From Gemmata sp. (lineage in GTDB: Bacteria > Planctomycetota > Planctomycetia > Gemmatales > Gemmataceae), in NCBI GenBank assembly GCA_025055115.1, contig JANWYJ010000008.1, positions 1 to 44,229 on the forward strand: a stretch of DNA of 44,229 nt, given 5' to 3'. The notes under the pieces are model-generated. The model was not told where the DNA came from and ran no database searches. It saw only the letters and a list, made by a program, of their open reading frames with translations. Both the position numbers and the translations under genes were made by a program. This document shows, one piece after another, positions 8,224 through 15,742 of this stretch; position 1 is the first letter of the stretch; each line of letters begins with the position of its first letter.

Positions 8224-10503
8224 TCATTTCTTCTTCGGGCGTTCGATCTGCTCGATGGCACGGCGGGCGGCCCGTCCGACGAGGGGATCGTCGCGCAGTT
8301 CTGTCAGTCGCGTCAGAGCGGGCCGGGCGGCTGCGCCGATCTGACCCAGGGCTTCGGCCGCGGCGATGCGTTGTTCGGCGTCGGCGTCGTCGAGCAGGCG
8401 GCGCAGTTGTGGCACGGCCTCGCGTGCGGCCGGGCCGAGCCGAGCGAGGGCTTTGGCGGCGGCGGTGCGGGTGGCTGTGTTCGGGTCGCGGAGCAATTGG
8501 AGCAGAACGGGTTGATCGGCGGGTGTGGGGCCGAGGAGAAGCAGGATTTCGGCCGCGGCGGTGCGGGTGGCGGTGTTGCGGTCGGTCAGTCCAGCGCGGA
8601 TGGTCGGGGCGGCGCGGCTGATGTCGCCGGCGATGGCGGCACGGGCGGCTTGGGCCCACAGGCTCATCCCTGGTTGTTGGCTGGTGGTGAGGGCGTCGAC
8701 TTCCGCGTGGGCGGCTTTGGCACGCGGGCCGGCTGTAGCCAAAGCACGAATCGCCGCCGCGCGCGGACCGGTATGCCGATCGGATTGGGCGAGTTTGACC
8801 AACGTCGCAACCGCTTCGGCTGGAAGCGGATTCAGACGCCCCAGCGCTTCGGCGGCGGCGGCGCGGAGCGTGGGTTCGGCATCGGTGGCGGCTTTCACCA
8901 ACGCTTTGGCGACCGCGGGCGATGCCGGGTCGGCGCGGGCGAGAGCCTGTGCGATTTGGGCCCGTTGGGTGACAGTGAGCTGGGGATCGGCCAGAAGTGG
9001 CAGCAGGGCCGCTACGGCGGGCTGGGCCGCGGCTTCCATGGTGATGAGAGCGTCTATGAACACGGCGCGGATGTCGGATTCTTCCTCGGTGGCTAAGGCC
9101 TGGCCGAGGGCTTCGGCGGCGGCCGCACCGGCCGGACCCAGTTGCACCAACACATATCCGGCCAGGCGGCGAATTTCCGGTTCCGTGTCGGTCAGGCGCG
9201 GGGCCAGCGCGGTGGCGGCTTTGGTTGCGGTGGCCAGGGGGATTTGACCGACCAGCCACACGGCCGCGGCGCGGGTGTTGGGGTTGGCATCATCCATTTT
9301 GGCCAAAGCCAATGGAATCAACGATTCTTTGGCGGCGCCCATTCGGGGAAGGCCTTCAATGGCGGTGGCGGCGACGCCGCCGTTGGGGGTGTCGAGGGCC
9401 CGTTTCATCAGGTCAACAACGTCGTCGGGGAATGCACCGAGGGAATCGAGTGTGACGGCGGCTTCCACCGCGACTTCGACGAAGGTATCGCTGAGGGCCT
9501 TCTTCAGAGCGTCTTTGGCGGTCTGGGCGGGGGGGCCGATGTCGCCGAGCGTCCGGGCCGCGAGCATGCGCACCAGCGGGTTGGTGTGGTCGAGCAGTTG
9601 GGCGGTGGGTGCCACGGCCGCCTCGCCGATGTGGGCCAGCGCTTTCCAGAAGGTCCGCTGCGGTCCAAAGAGGGAGGCGGTACGCGGGTCGAACTTCTCC
9701 GGGTACGCTTGGGTGATCGCGGCAACGAGCTGGGGCGTGGCCGGGGCCGCCAACGGGCCGGCGCGAGCCAAGCCTTCCGCGGCGGCGGCTTGAATGTTCG
9801 AGTTATTGCTGGCCAGGGCTTTGGCCAAGGGGGCGACCGCTGCCGCGGGCATCGTGGCGACTTCGGGAATCAACTGCGCCGCCAGACGCACAATGTCTTC
9901 TTCCTCGTGCAGCAACAATTCGGCCAGGGCCACAGGGTCGGCCACACCCACCACCCGCAGTGTATCGAATGCCAGGCCGCGAACGTGGGGATCGGGGTCG
10001 CTGCACAATTTTTGAACATCCGCGGCCAGGGGTTGTGCGAGGTTACCCAGCAGACTGATGGTGTAGAGGGTGTGTTCACGAATGACCGCTGAGGTATCTT
10101 TCAGTTCGTTGCGGAGAATGGCCAGGCCGCGATCTTTCATCACTTTCTCACCATCAGTGCATCGCAGAATGGCCCGCGCCGCGGCTTCGCGTGTGCTATT
10201 GATTTGATGGGGGAGTGTGCGGCCGGGTCCGGCGGTTTGTTGATCCTTGAGAAGCTCGACGAGAGCCGGCAGCACCTCGGGGTCGGTTTCCGCCAACCAG
10301 GCCAGTTCTTCGATGGCGGCTTGCCGTGTGGCGTGTTTGGGGCTTTTGAGGGCGTTGAGGTACTTGGTTCGTTCCGCGGCTGTCGTCGCGGCTGACGCGG
10401 ATGGCGGGGCCGGAGAAGGCGGGGGTTCTTCGGGGGCCGGCTTGCCACAACTGGCCACGACAACCCCGCCAACGAATAGGACGCCCTGCAAGAAACGCTT
10501 CAT
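8224..10503 (-). CDS. HEAT-repeat lipoprotein
   Basis: This 759-residue protein begins with a lipoprotein signal (MKRFLQGVLFVGGVVVASC); Cys19 is the likely lipidated residue and a Pro/Ala-rich linker follows. The rest is an almost unbroken array of HEAT or PBS-lyase-like helical repeats of about 35-40 residues. The recurring pattern is like TRTAAAEILLLLGP, TRTAAAKALARLGP and QRIAAAEALGQIGA. Such solenoids mediate protein-protein contacts and are very common in planctomycetes. It is probably anchored in a membrane facing the periplasm and acts as a scaffold; no catalytic motif is visible. The C-terminus is basic (IEQIERPKKK). It is transcribed away from the DUF454 gene, whose start lies 22 bp upstream. 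The highly GC-biased repeats generate several long false ORFs on the opposite strand. Confidence 0.93.
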   Translation of the reverse strand: MKRFLQGVLFVGGVVVASCGKPAPEEPPPSPAPPSASAATTAAERTKYLNALKSPKHATRQAAIEELAWLAETDPEVLPALVELLKDQQTAGPGRTLPHQINSTREAAARAILRCTDGEKVMKDRGLAILRNELKDTSAVIREHTLYTISLLGNLAQPLAADVQKLCSDPDPHVRGLAFDTLRVVGVADPVALAELLLHEEEDIVRLAAQLIPEVATMPAAAVAPLAKALASNNSNIQAAAAEGLARAGPLAAPATPQLVAAITQAYPEKFDPRTASLFGPQRTFWKALAHIGEAAVAPTAQLLDHTNPLVRMLAARTLGDIGPPAQTAKDALKKALSDTFVEVAVEAAVTLDSLGAFPDDVVDLMKRALDTPNGGVAATAIEGLPRMGAAKESLIPLALAKMDDANPNTRAAAVWLVGQIPLATATKAATALAPRLTDTEPEIRRLAGYVLVQLGPAGAAAAEALGQALATEEESDIRAVFIDALITMEAAAQPAVAALLPLLADPQLTVTQRAQIAQALARADPASPAVAKALVKAATDAEPTLRAAAAEALGRLNPLPAEAVATLVKLAQSDRHTGPRAAAIRALATAGPRAKAAHAEVDALTTSQQPGMSLWAQAARAAIAGDISRAAPTIRAGLTDRNTATRTAAAEILLLLGPTPADQPVLLQLLRDPNTATRTAAAKALARLGPAAREAVPQLRRLLDDADAEQRIAAAEALGQIGAAARPALTRLTELRDDPLVGRAARRAIEQIERPKKK

Positions 10504-10525
10504 ATTACCGCGGGTGTTGAGAATA

Positions 10526-11098
10526 ATGGCTACCTGGATATCATCGTACTACAAATTCTTTCGACGAGTCAGCCGTGTGAAGGGTTCCGAGATTCCACAG
10601 GTGGTTGTGACTCCGTCGCCGTCCACCCCCCCTCGGGCGACGGGGGTGAAGCGGTTGCTCCTCGTCGTCGCGGGGTTGGCCAGTGTGGGCATGGCCTACC
10701 TGGGGGCGATTCTACCGGGGTTGCCCACCACGCCGTGGGTGCTTCTGGCCAGTTATTGCTTTGCCCGGTCGTCGCCGCGATTGCAGCGCTGGCTGAAGCG
10801 TTCGCCGGTGTTTGGCCGCTTGCTGCACGATTGGGAAGAACATCGTGGCATTCGCAAGCCGGTGAAAGTCTTTGCAGTGGTTGTGGTCGTTGTGGTGGTG
10901 ACGCTGAGTATCGCGCTCAGTTCCTTACCGGTGTGGGTGAAGTGCGTGATCGGAGGGCTGGCATTGGTGGGTATCAGCGTGATTGTGTTCGTTGTCCCGA
11001 CGATCCGCACACCTGGGGGCGCTGGCGGTGGTGAGGCGGGAACATGCCGGAGCACCCCCCCAGGAATGGCCCCGGGGGGAGCGGACACAAGTGCCTGA
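10526..11098 (+). CDS. DUF454 (YbaN-like) inner-membrane protein
   Basis: The start is placed at ATG 10526 (MATWISSYYKFF), because the longer open frame upstream lies inside the divergent HEAT-repeat gene. The product is about 190 residues. After a hydrophilic N-terminal stretch comes a first hydrophobic segment (LLLVVAGLASVGMAYLGAIL), then the family signature LPGLPTTPWVLLASYCFARSSPRLQRWL with HDWEEHRGI following it. Two further membrane helices rich in Val and Ile complete the DUF454 pattern. The first hydrophobic helix, the PGLPTTP turn and the WL...F..W segment are what identify the family. Function is unknown in any organism I can name. The protein is longer than typical family members (about 120-130 residues) at both ends. 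A GTG at 10577 is a possible later start. It converges on the DUF1559 gene with only 5 bp between stops. Confidence 0.85.
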   Translation: MATWISSYYKFFRRVSRVKGSEIPQVVVTPSPSTPPRATGVKRLLLVVAGLASVGMAYLGAILPGLPTTPWVLLASYCFARSSPRLQRWLKRSPVFGRLLHDWEEHRGIRKPVKVFAVVVVVVVVTLSIALSSLPVWVKCVIGGLALVGISVIVFVVPTIRTPGGAGGGEAGTCRSTPPGMAPGGADTSA

Positions 11099-11103
11099 GC
11101 GAA

Positions 11104-12129
11104 TTACCAATCGTTGCCGAGAATATCGCGGCCATTGCGGGTGCAAGCGGCCCACCACGTCGCCGGGCTGATCGAACTATTGACAATGCGGACGCTGCCA
11201 TCGCACATTCCCAGCACCATGATTTGTGTGTGGGGCGACGACGGTTGGCCGCGATCACAGGGGCCATTCACGGTGTTAATCTCCGGTTCGCCGAAGATTG
11301 TCGGCTTCGAATCCGGACCCACATACCAGCGGGTGCCGTCGCGCCCGATTCCGCCACCGAAGACCGCCGAGACGCGATCCCCTGGGTAGCTGTCGGCTCC
11401 GCCACTGGGTGTGCCGGTGCCGGTGAAGGTTCCCGAGCGGAAAATACCCCGCATCCACCAGGAGCCGCCGTGGGGATTGCTGCTATTGCGGACGTTGGGG
11501 GCACTGACGGCATTGGGTGTTTGCCCCGGACAGTACGACATCTTCTCGGCAATCGCGATGGTGTTCGATGTGCCGTCTCGGATGAAGCTGAGTTTGGTCT
11601 GCCCATCCCAATCGTTCATGTTCATACTGCCAGTGTTGAAACCGGGATTCCCAAACACCTGGAAGTTGGGGGCATAGGAGGTTTCGCCGGGTGTCCAGTC
11701 GGTGGCCAGATTGCGACCAATCGTGCTATCCACCGGGCAGCGGTAAATGTTGATCCGTGTCTGGCGCAGGAATTGGGTTCCTTGCCCCGGGGTATCCCAC
11801 AACGGGATAACGCCGCCGCCGCTGACCGGGGTGGCCGCTTGGTAAACCGCTTGTTGTTCGATGTACGGCAGCAGGTGGAAGAAAAACGGGGCATAATACG
11901 CGCCGCCGTAGCGGAAGGCCGCCATCGGCGGCAGCGTTCCGTTGGCGTCGTGGGCATTGTGGATGGCCAGCGCAATCTGTTTGATGTTGTTACTGCACGA
12001 CATCCGGTCGGCAGCATCGCGGACCTTCTGCACAGCCGGTAATAACAATCCAATCAAGATCGCGATGATCGCGATAACCACCAGAAGCTCAATGAGCGTG
12101 AATCCACGCCTACGTTGAGAGAGGAACAT
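11104..12129 (-). CDS. DUF1559 pseudopilin-like protein
   Basis: This 341-residue protein has a type II secretion/pilin-type leader ([28 protein letters not shown]). The processing site is expected between Gly and Phe, followed by the hydrophobic assembly helix. The helix leads into the family's conserved stretch [25 protein letters not shown]1559 proteins are an expanded planctomycete family that end in an H-x9-DG motif, here visible as [12 protein letters not shown]. They are thought to form or decorate pilus-like or cell-surface structures, though function is unproven. The upstream region (12130-12792) is gene-free and must hold its promoter. No sorting or methylase gene is adjacent, consistent with these genes being scattered as orphans. 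Confidence 0.95.
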   Translation of the reverse strand: MFLSQRRRGFTLIELLVVIAIIAILIGLLLPAVQKVRDAADRMSCSNNIKQIALAIHNAHDANGTLPPMAAFRYGGAYYAPFFFHLLPYIEQQAVYQAATPVSGGGVIPLWDTPGQGTQFLRQTRINIYRCPVDSTIGRNLATDWTPGETSYAPNFQVFGNPGFNTGSMNMNDWDGQTKLSFIRDGTSNTIAIAEKMSYCPGQTPNAVSAPNVRNSSNPHGGSWWMRGIFRSGTFTGTGTPSGGADSYPGDRVSAVFGGGIGRDGTRWYVGPDSKPTIFGEPEINTVNGPCDRGQPSSPHTQIMVLGMCDGSVRIVNSSISPATWWAACTRNGRDILGNDW

Positions 12130-12226
12130 CGTTAGCCCTGCCTGATCGATGTGGAGGATGTGGTGGTTGCGAGACGATCCACCCTATCCCCGCGTGAAGA
12201 TGAGAAATTACACCCGTAGCTATTGG

Positions 12227-12284
12227 AATGCCATGGCAGTGAGTTTGTCAAGCAAAATGCCATGGCAGTGAGTTTGTCAAGCAA
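12227..12284. repeat. 29-bp perfect tandem duplication
   Basis: The unit AATGCCATGGCAGTGAGTTT plus GTCAAGCAA occurs twice with no mismatch at 12227-12255 and 12256-12284. Each copy carries the palindrome TGCCATGGCA. It lies about 100 bp upstream of the DUF1559 start, so duplicated regulator sites are conceivable. Confidence 0.9.
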
Positions 12285-12366
12285 AATATGCGCTTTGGCC
12301 CCAATCGTGACGTGTCTGGGTCGCTGGCGCCAGTTGTTCTCGGCACTGTTCGTGGGCGCTTGGGCC

Positions 12367-12497
12367 GGTGAACAACCGATTGAATGAACAACCGATGGAA
12401 ATTGCGGTTCATCCGCGGTGCCGTTATCCATCATTTTTTCTTCGCGCAAGATGGGAGGTGAACAACCGATTGAAATTGCGGTTCATCCGCGGTCCGG
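12367..12497. repeat. Imperfect direct repeat pair
   Basis: The block GGTGAACAACCGATTGAA...ATTGCGGTTCATCCGCGGT appears at 12367-12419 and 12457-12493. The first copy contains an extra internal duplication of GAACAACCGAT. Each copy also carries TGAAC and GTTCA ends in opposite orientation. No ORF explains it. Confidence 0.7.
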
Positions 12498-12537
12498 TGG
12501 TTCTCGGGGCCGTTTGTTTGTGGGCGGTTTGGCGGGG

Positions 12538-12559
12538 GGTGCCCCAGAGGGATTCGAAC
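12538..12559 (-). other. tRNA 3'-end-like fragment
   Basis: On the minus strand the 22 bases GTTCGAATCCCTCTGGGGCA plus CC look like a tRNA T-loop, the 3' half of the T-stem and the 3' acceptor strand. The bases before the T-loop (GGCC) do not pair with CCCTC, and no D-arm, anticodon arm or matching 5' acceptor strand is visible. This is therefore not a working tRNA. A leftover attachment site from an integrating element is one explanation; chance similarity is another. Confidence 0.3.
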
Positions 12560-12660
12560 GGCCGGGTGCGCGGAATACAACACTGGCTACACGCGATCAT
12601 AATCGCCGCATCATCGCCGCCGCGATCGTAATCCCCATCGCGACGCGCTGGCTGGCCGAC

Positions 12661-12769
12661 GCCACCGATGCCACATGACCACACGCGCCACACGCTCCTG
12701 GGAGGAGGGTTACTGGCCCTCCTCCTCGTCCGGGCGCCACCGATGCCACATGATCACACACGCCACACG
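12661..12769. repeat. 34-bp direct repeat pair flanking a hairpin
   Basis: The blocks at 12661-12694 and 12736-12769 both read GCCACCGATGCCACATGA.CACAC.CGCCACACG and differ at two positions. The 41 bp between them contain a perfect 9-bp inverted repeat (see the hairpin entry). The arrangement suggests duplication around a stem-loop. Confidence 0.8.
12700..12726. terminator. Stem-loop downstream of ruvB
   Basis: GGAGGAGGG at 12701-12709 pairs perfectly with CCCTCCTCC at 12717-12725 around a 7-nt loop, and a G-U pair can be added at the base. It lies about 70 bp beyond the ruvB stop on the transcript. No T-run follows on either strand, so it is a weak or Rho-assisted terminator, or a transcript-stabilising structure. 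Confidence 0.45.
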
Positions 12770-12792
12770 GGATTATAGTCACCCACCCCGAG

Positions 12793-13830
12793 TTATTCGA
12801 ACAGGGCGGCTTGTGGGTTGTCGGGTTTGGTTTTGGGGGGAAGTTTGCCGAGGGCCTGATATGCCCGCGGCATGGCCAGGCGGCCTCGGGGCGAGCGGGT
12901 GATGTACTGTTCGCGGAGCAGATACGGTTCGATTTCGTCGGAGAGGGTGTCGGCGGCCAGGTTGATGGTCGCTGCCAGGGCTTCGACGCCGGTGGGGCCA
13001 CCGCCGTAGAGGTCGATGAGCGTTTCGAGATACTTGCGGTCGTTTTTGTCGAGTCCTTCGCGATCGACTTCGGCTTTGTCGAGTGCAGCCCGGGCAATCG
13101 CTTCGGTGATCACACCGTCGTGCAGGGCGGCGGCGTAATTGCGCGTCCAATACAACCGGGCGTTGGCGATCCGCGGTGTGCCGCGGCTGCGGCGGGCTAA
13201 TTCCAACGCGGCTTCGTCGGTGATGGGGGTATTCAACTTCGCCGCATTGACGCGAATAATCTGCGCCAGCTCCTGCACACTGTAAAATTCCAGATGTTCG
13301 TGCATTTTGAAGCGGTCGCGCATCGGCCCGGAGAGCATACCGCTGCGCGTGGTGGCACCAATGAGGGTGAACCGCTTCAGGTTCATGGAAATGGTGCGAG
13401 CGGCGAGGCCTTCGCCCAACACAATGTCGATACGGAAATCTTCCATCGCCGGGTAGATGAACTCTTCCACCACCCGCGGCAGGCGGTGGATTTCGTCGAT
13501 AAACAGGATCGAGCCTTCATCAAGATTGGTCAGAAAGGGCAGCAGATCGGCGGGTTTGGCCAGGGCTGGTCCGCTGGTCATCTGGATCGACGTGCCCAGC
13601 TCGTTGGGCAGCACGGTGGCGAAGGTGGTTTTGCCCAGGCCAGGTGGACCATCGAAGAGGATATGGCCTAGCGGCTCGCCGAGTTTTTTCGCCGCGCAAA
13701 CGGCAATTTCCAGCCGCTCGGCGACTTTCCGCTGGCCGATGACTTCCCGCAGCAATTTCGGGCGCAGGGCGGCGTCCTGCTTTCGGGCTTCGTCGGCGGG
13801 GGAAGTACGGATGACCGTTTCGCGGGCCAT
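12793..13830 (-). CDS. ruvB: Holliday junction branch-migration ATPase RuvB
   Basis: RuvB is the hexameric motor that, with RuvA, drives branch migration at Holliday junctions in recombination and repair. The 345-residue protein has the conserved RP..L.EVIGQ start (residues 23-33), Walker A GPPGLGKTT (61-69), Walker B LFIDEIHR, sensor 1 GATTRSGMLSGPMRDRF including the arginine-finger region, and the C-terminal winged helix (YGGGPTGVEALAATI, IEPYLLREQYITRSPRGR). Length is normal. The catalytic motifs are intact; small departures are MRDRFKM where most RuvB proteins read LRDRFGI. It is the last gene of a minus-strand group ruvC-ruvA-TIGR03067-ruvB. The preceding gene ends 19 bp upstream of its ATG. 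Confidence 0.98.
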   Translation of the reverse strand: MARETVIRTSPADEARKQDAALRPKLLREVIGQRKVAERLEIAVCAAKKLGEPLGHILFDGPPGLGKTTFATVLPNELGTSIQMTSGPALAKPADLLPFLTNLDEGSILFIDEIHRLPRVVEEFIYPAMEDFRIDIVLGEGLAARTISMNLKRFTLIGATTRSGMLSGPMRDRFKMHEHLEFYSVQELAQIIRVNAAKLNTPITDEAALELARRSRGTPRIANARLYWTRNYAAALHDGVITEAIARAALDKAEVDREGLDKNDRKYLETLIDLYGGGPTGVEALAATINLAADTLSDEIEPYLLREQYITRSPRGRLAMPRAYQALGKLPPKTKPDNPQAALFE

Positions 13831-13849
13831 GGTGGAGTTCCTGGGGCGG

Positions 13850-14302
13850 TTATTGTTTCTCGGGGCGTTGGAAGGTGAGTAGCATCAGTGGCGTTTTCTC
13901 GGGCGCTTCAAACTTCGTGGGCCGTTCGGGTTTTTCGGAATTCAGGCATAGGCGGATACGCTGGCCGTGGAATTCGTAGATGCCCGGCAGTGTGCGGCCT
14001 TTGAACGGTCCATCGGGGCGTGTGGTCAGGTCGATGTGTTTGGGGGTTTTGGTGCCATCGACGGTGATCGTACCTTTGTCGGAATTATCGCCGAAGTCGA
14101 TGACATAGGTGTTGCCGGTGATGGTCAGTTTCATGCCGTGGAAGTCGTCGCGATGGTCGCGGCCGGCCAGATGGGCTTCCGCAATCACCCAGACGCCTTG
14201 AAACGGTTTCAGCTCGTCACAGGGGTCGGCGGCCACCGCCACCCCAGCGCACAACGGTATGGCCACGACTATGCGGAGCAAGGGTGTGATCGGGAAGTTC
14301 AT
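13850..14302 (-). CDS. TIGR03067-type small exported protein
   Basis: This 150-residue protein has a signal peptide (residues 1-24, ending GVAVAADPC). Its body matches the planctomycete TIGR03067 pattern: DELKPFQGVWVIAEAHLAGR near the start, then LTITGNTYVIDFG, and later GIYEFHGQRIRLCLN and a closing LLTFQRPEK. These proteins resemble lipocalin-like beta barrels and their function is unknown. Its ATG overlaps the ruvA stop by four bases (ATGA), so it should be translationally coupled to ruvA, and it ends 19 bp before ruvB. An exported protein embedded in a DNA-repair operon is odd. I infer a lineage-specific insertion rather than a role in recombination. Confidence 0.85.
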   Translation of the reverse strand: MNFPITPLLRIVVAIPLCAGVAVAADPCDELKPFQGVWVIAEAHLAGRDHRDDFHGMKLTITGNTYVIDFGDNSDKGTITVDGTKTPKHIDLTTRPDGPFKGRTLPGIYEFHGQRIRLCLNSEKPERPTKFEAPEKTPLMLLTFQRPEKQ

Positions 14303-15009
14303 GATGACCCTCTGTGGGCGAAGATGAGGGCGAGGGCCTCGGCCACGTTGGCAAATGGTTGGCCGCCGGTCAGCAAGCGGTCGATCTGCCCGCGGGCTTC
14401 CATGGGGTTGAGGCCCAGCCCCATCAGTGCCAGATAGACGTCTTCAATCAGTTGGCCATGGCTTTCGTTCACGACCGAGGCCGGAGCTTCTTCGGCGGCT
14501 TTCTTGCTATTGGGCTTGCCTTTCTTACCGCCGGCGGGTTCGCTGGCCGGGGGGGCCGAGGTGTCCGTTGCGGCGGGCAGCATCACGAATTTCGTCACTT
14601 TGCGCTTGAGCGTGGTGACAATCTGCTCGGCGGTGGTCGCACCGATGCCAGGCAGCAGCGATAGCCATTTGGTATCCTGCCGGCTGATGGCATCGGCAAT
14701 CGATTTAACCGGATGGGCCATCGCTTTCAGAGCTTTCTTGACGCCGATTTTCTCCACGGTGCAAAACAGTTCGAAGAATTCCAACTCCCATTCATTATTA
14801 AAACCAATACGTCGCGGGACGAATTTGCTGCCCGCGGAGTTGCCTTCGATGTACTCCGTAATGTGCAAGGTGATTTCCTGGCCGACGCGCAGTTGAATCT
14901 GCCGCCGTACGGCTTCGGGTACCAACACCTGATACTCGAACGGCCCCACTTGCAGGCGCACTTCCTCATCGAGCACCCGCGTCAGCAGGCCGGTCATTTT
15001 GGTGATCAT
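14299..15009 (-). CDS. ruvA: Holliday junction DNA-binding protein RuvA
   Basis: RuvA binds Holliday junctions as a tetramer and loads RuvB. This protein is 236 residues. It has the N-terminal OB-fold (ITKMTGLLTRVLDEEVRLQVGPFEYQVLVPE), tandem helix-hairpin-helix elements (FFELFCTVEKIGVKKALKAM and LSLLPGIGATTAEQIVTTLK) and a C-terminal domain III that contacts RuvB (DVYLALMGLGLNPMEARGQID). It is longer than the usual about 200 residues because of a charged, Ala/Pro/Lys-rich linker (about 155-190) between domains II and III. Segment GIGVKTA of standard RuvA is here KIGVKKA. It lies 24 bp downstream of ruvC and overlaps the next gene by four bases. Confidence 0.95.
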   Translation of the reverse strand: MITKMTGLLTRVLDEEVRLQVGPFEYQVLVPEAVRRQIQLRVGQEITLHITEYIEGNSAGSKFVPRRIGFNNEWELEFFELFCTVEKIGVKKALKAMAHPVKSIADAISRQDTKWLSLLPGIGATTAEQIVTTLKRKVTKFVMLPAATDTSAPPASEPAGGKKGKPNSKKAAEEAPASVVNESHGQLIEDVYLALMGLGLNPMEARGQIDRLLTGGQPFANVAEALALIFAHRGSS

Positions 15010-15033
15010 GTCCGATCCTACGGGGCGTTGTCG

Positions 15034-15645
15034 TCATGTGGTTTCGTCAAGAAGCTCCGGGTTCTCGCCGAAAAGCACGCGGCGGTTCACGCCCGTGAAG
15101 CTCGCCGAACGGGTGCCACCCAGGAGGTTGGGGCCGCCGTGGGTGACGTAATAATGACACAGGGCCACCGCGAGTGCATCGGCTACATCGTGGGGTTGCG
15201 GTGGTTGGGTCAAACCCAGTTCATGAGCGATGGCGTGTTGCATCTGTTCTTTGCTGGCCCGGCCACTACCCGTGATCGTTTTCTTCACTTGGGTTGCGGC
15301 GTAACTGATCACCGGCAAATTCCGTTGGGCCGCGGCCAGAAAGAAAACACCGCGGGCATGCGCCATCAGAATCGCCGTCCGGGGATGGTCGTAGTGGGCG
15401 TAGAGTTGCTCCACGGCCACCGCCGCCGGGGCGCACTGTTCGATCACTTCCCACAAACCGTCGTAAAGCGTTTGGAGTCGCTTGGCCATGTCGGCCGTGG
15501 CGCGGTTTTCGGCGGAGCGAATCACGCCCGCTTCGACGATCCGGGGGCCGCGTTCCGCGGCTTCGACAACCCCGTAGCCGGTGGTTTGCAAGCCGGGGTC
15601 CAACCCCAGAATGCGCAGTGGACGGGTTGAGCCGCGGGAATTCAT
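15034..15645 (-). CDS. ruvC: Holliday junction resolvase RuvC
   Basis: RuvC is the endonuclease that cuts Holliday junctions. All four acidic catalytic residues can be placed in the 203-residue protein: Asp16 (LGLDPG), Glu79 (AVEQLY), and Asp153 and Asp156 (PHDVADALAVA). The central KKTITGSGRASKEQMQ segment is also typical. A C-terminal extension of about 35 residues (GGPNLLGGTRSASFTGVNRR...) goes beyond the E. coli protein length. It is the first gene of the ruv group; ruvA starts 24 bp downstream of it. The upstream gap to cysS is about 100 bp and carries an AT-rich stretch, the likely promoter region. An alternative start at 15679 in another frame is a shadow. Confidence 0.97.
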   Translation of the reverse strand: MNSRGSTRPLRILGLDPGLQTTGYGVVEAAERGPRIVEAGVIRSAENRATADMAKRLQTLYDGLWEVIEQCAPAAVAVEQLYAHYDHPRTAILMAHARGVFFLAAAQRNLPVISYAATQVKKTITGSGRASKEQMQHAIAHELGLTQPPQPHDVADALAVALCHYYVTHGGPNLLGGTRSASFTGVNRRVLFGENPELLDETT

Positions 15646-15742
15646 ACCCTATTCCCCAAAAGCCAGCCCCCTTATCCACTTATGCATTATGGGGGGGCGT
15701 GGGCCAATGTCGGTAGTGAGGAAATTCCGGACTTTGGGGCGA

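Larger units (their letters stand above)
12130..12792. other. Gene-free, duplication-rich interval
   Basis: About 660 bp between the start of the DUF1559 gene and the end of ruvB contain no credible gene. Short open frames here have no ribosome sites or recognisable products. The interval is built from duplicated blocks: a 29-bp perfect tandem copy (12227-12284), a pair of about 36-58 bp blocks (12367-12497) and a 34-bp pair flanking a hairpin (12661-12769). A 22-nt piece matching the 3' end of a tRNA lies at 12538-12559. This could be a decayed insertion site. Confidence 0.65.

Noticed and set aside
8020-9096. 358-codon plus-strand frame opposite the HEAT-repeat gene
   Set aside because: Glycine-rich translation of antisense HEAT repeats; a composition artefact.
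10247-10525. N-terminal extension of the DUF454 protein
   Set aside because: It lies inside the divergent HEAT-repeat gene and is Ser/Ala/Arg-rich. The family homology begins well after ATG 10526.
11044-12042. 332-codon plus-strand frame opposite the DUF1559 gene
   Set aside because: Antisense shadow of a clear pseudopilin; no family features.
12490-12660. Complete tRNA gene on the minus strand
   Set aside because: Only the T-loop and acceptor 3' end look like tRNA. The T-stem does not pair and no D or anticodon arm or 5' acceptor strand was found.
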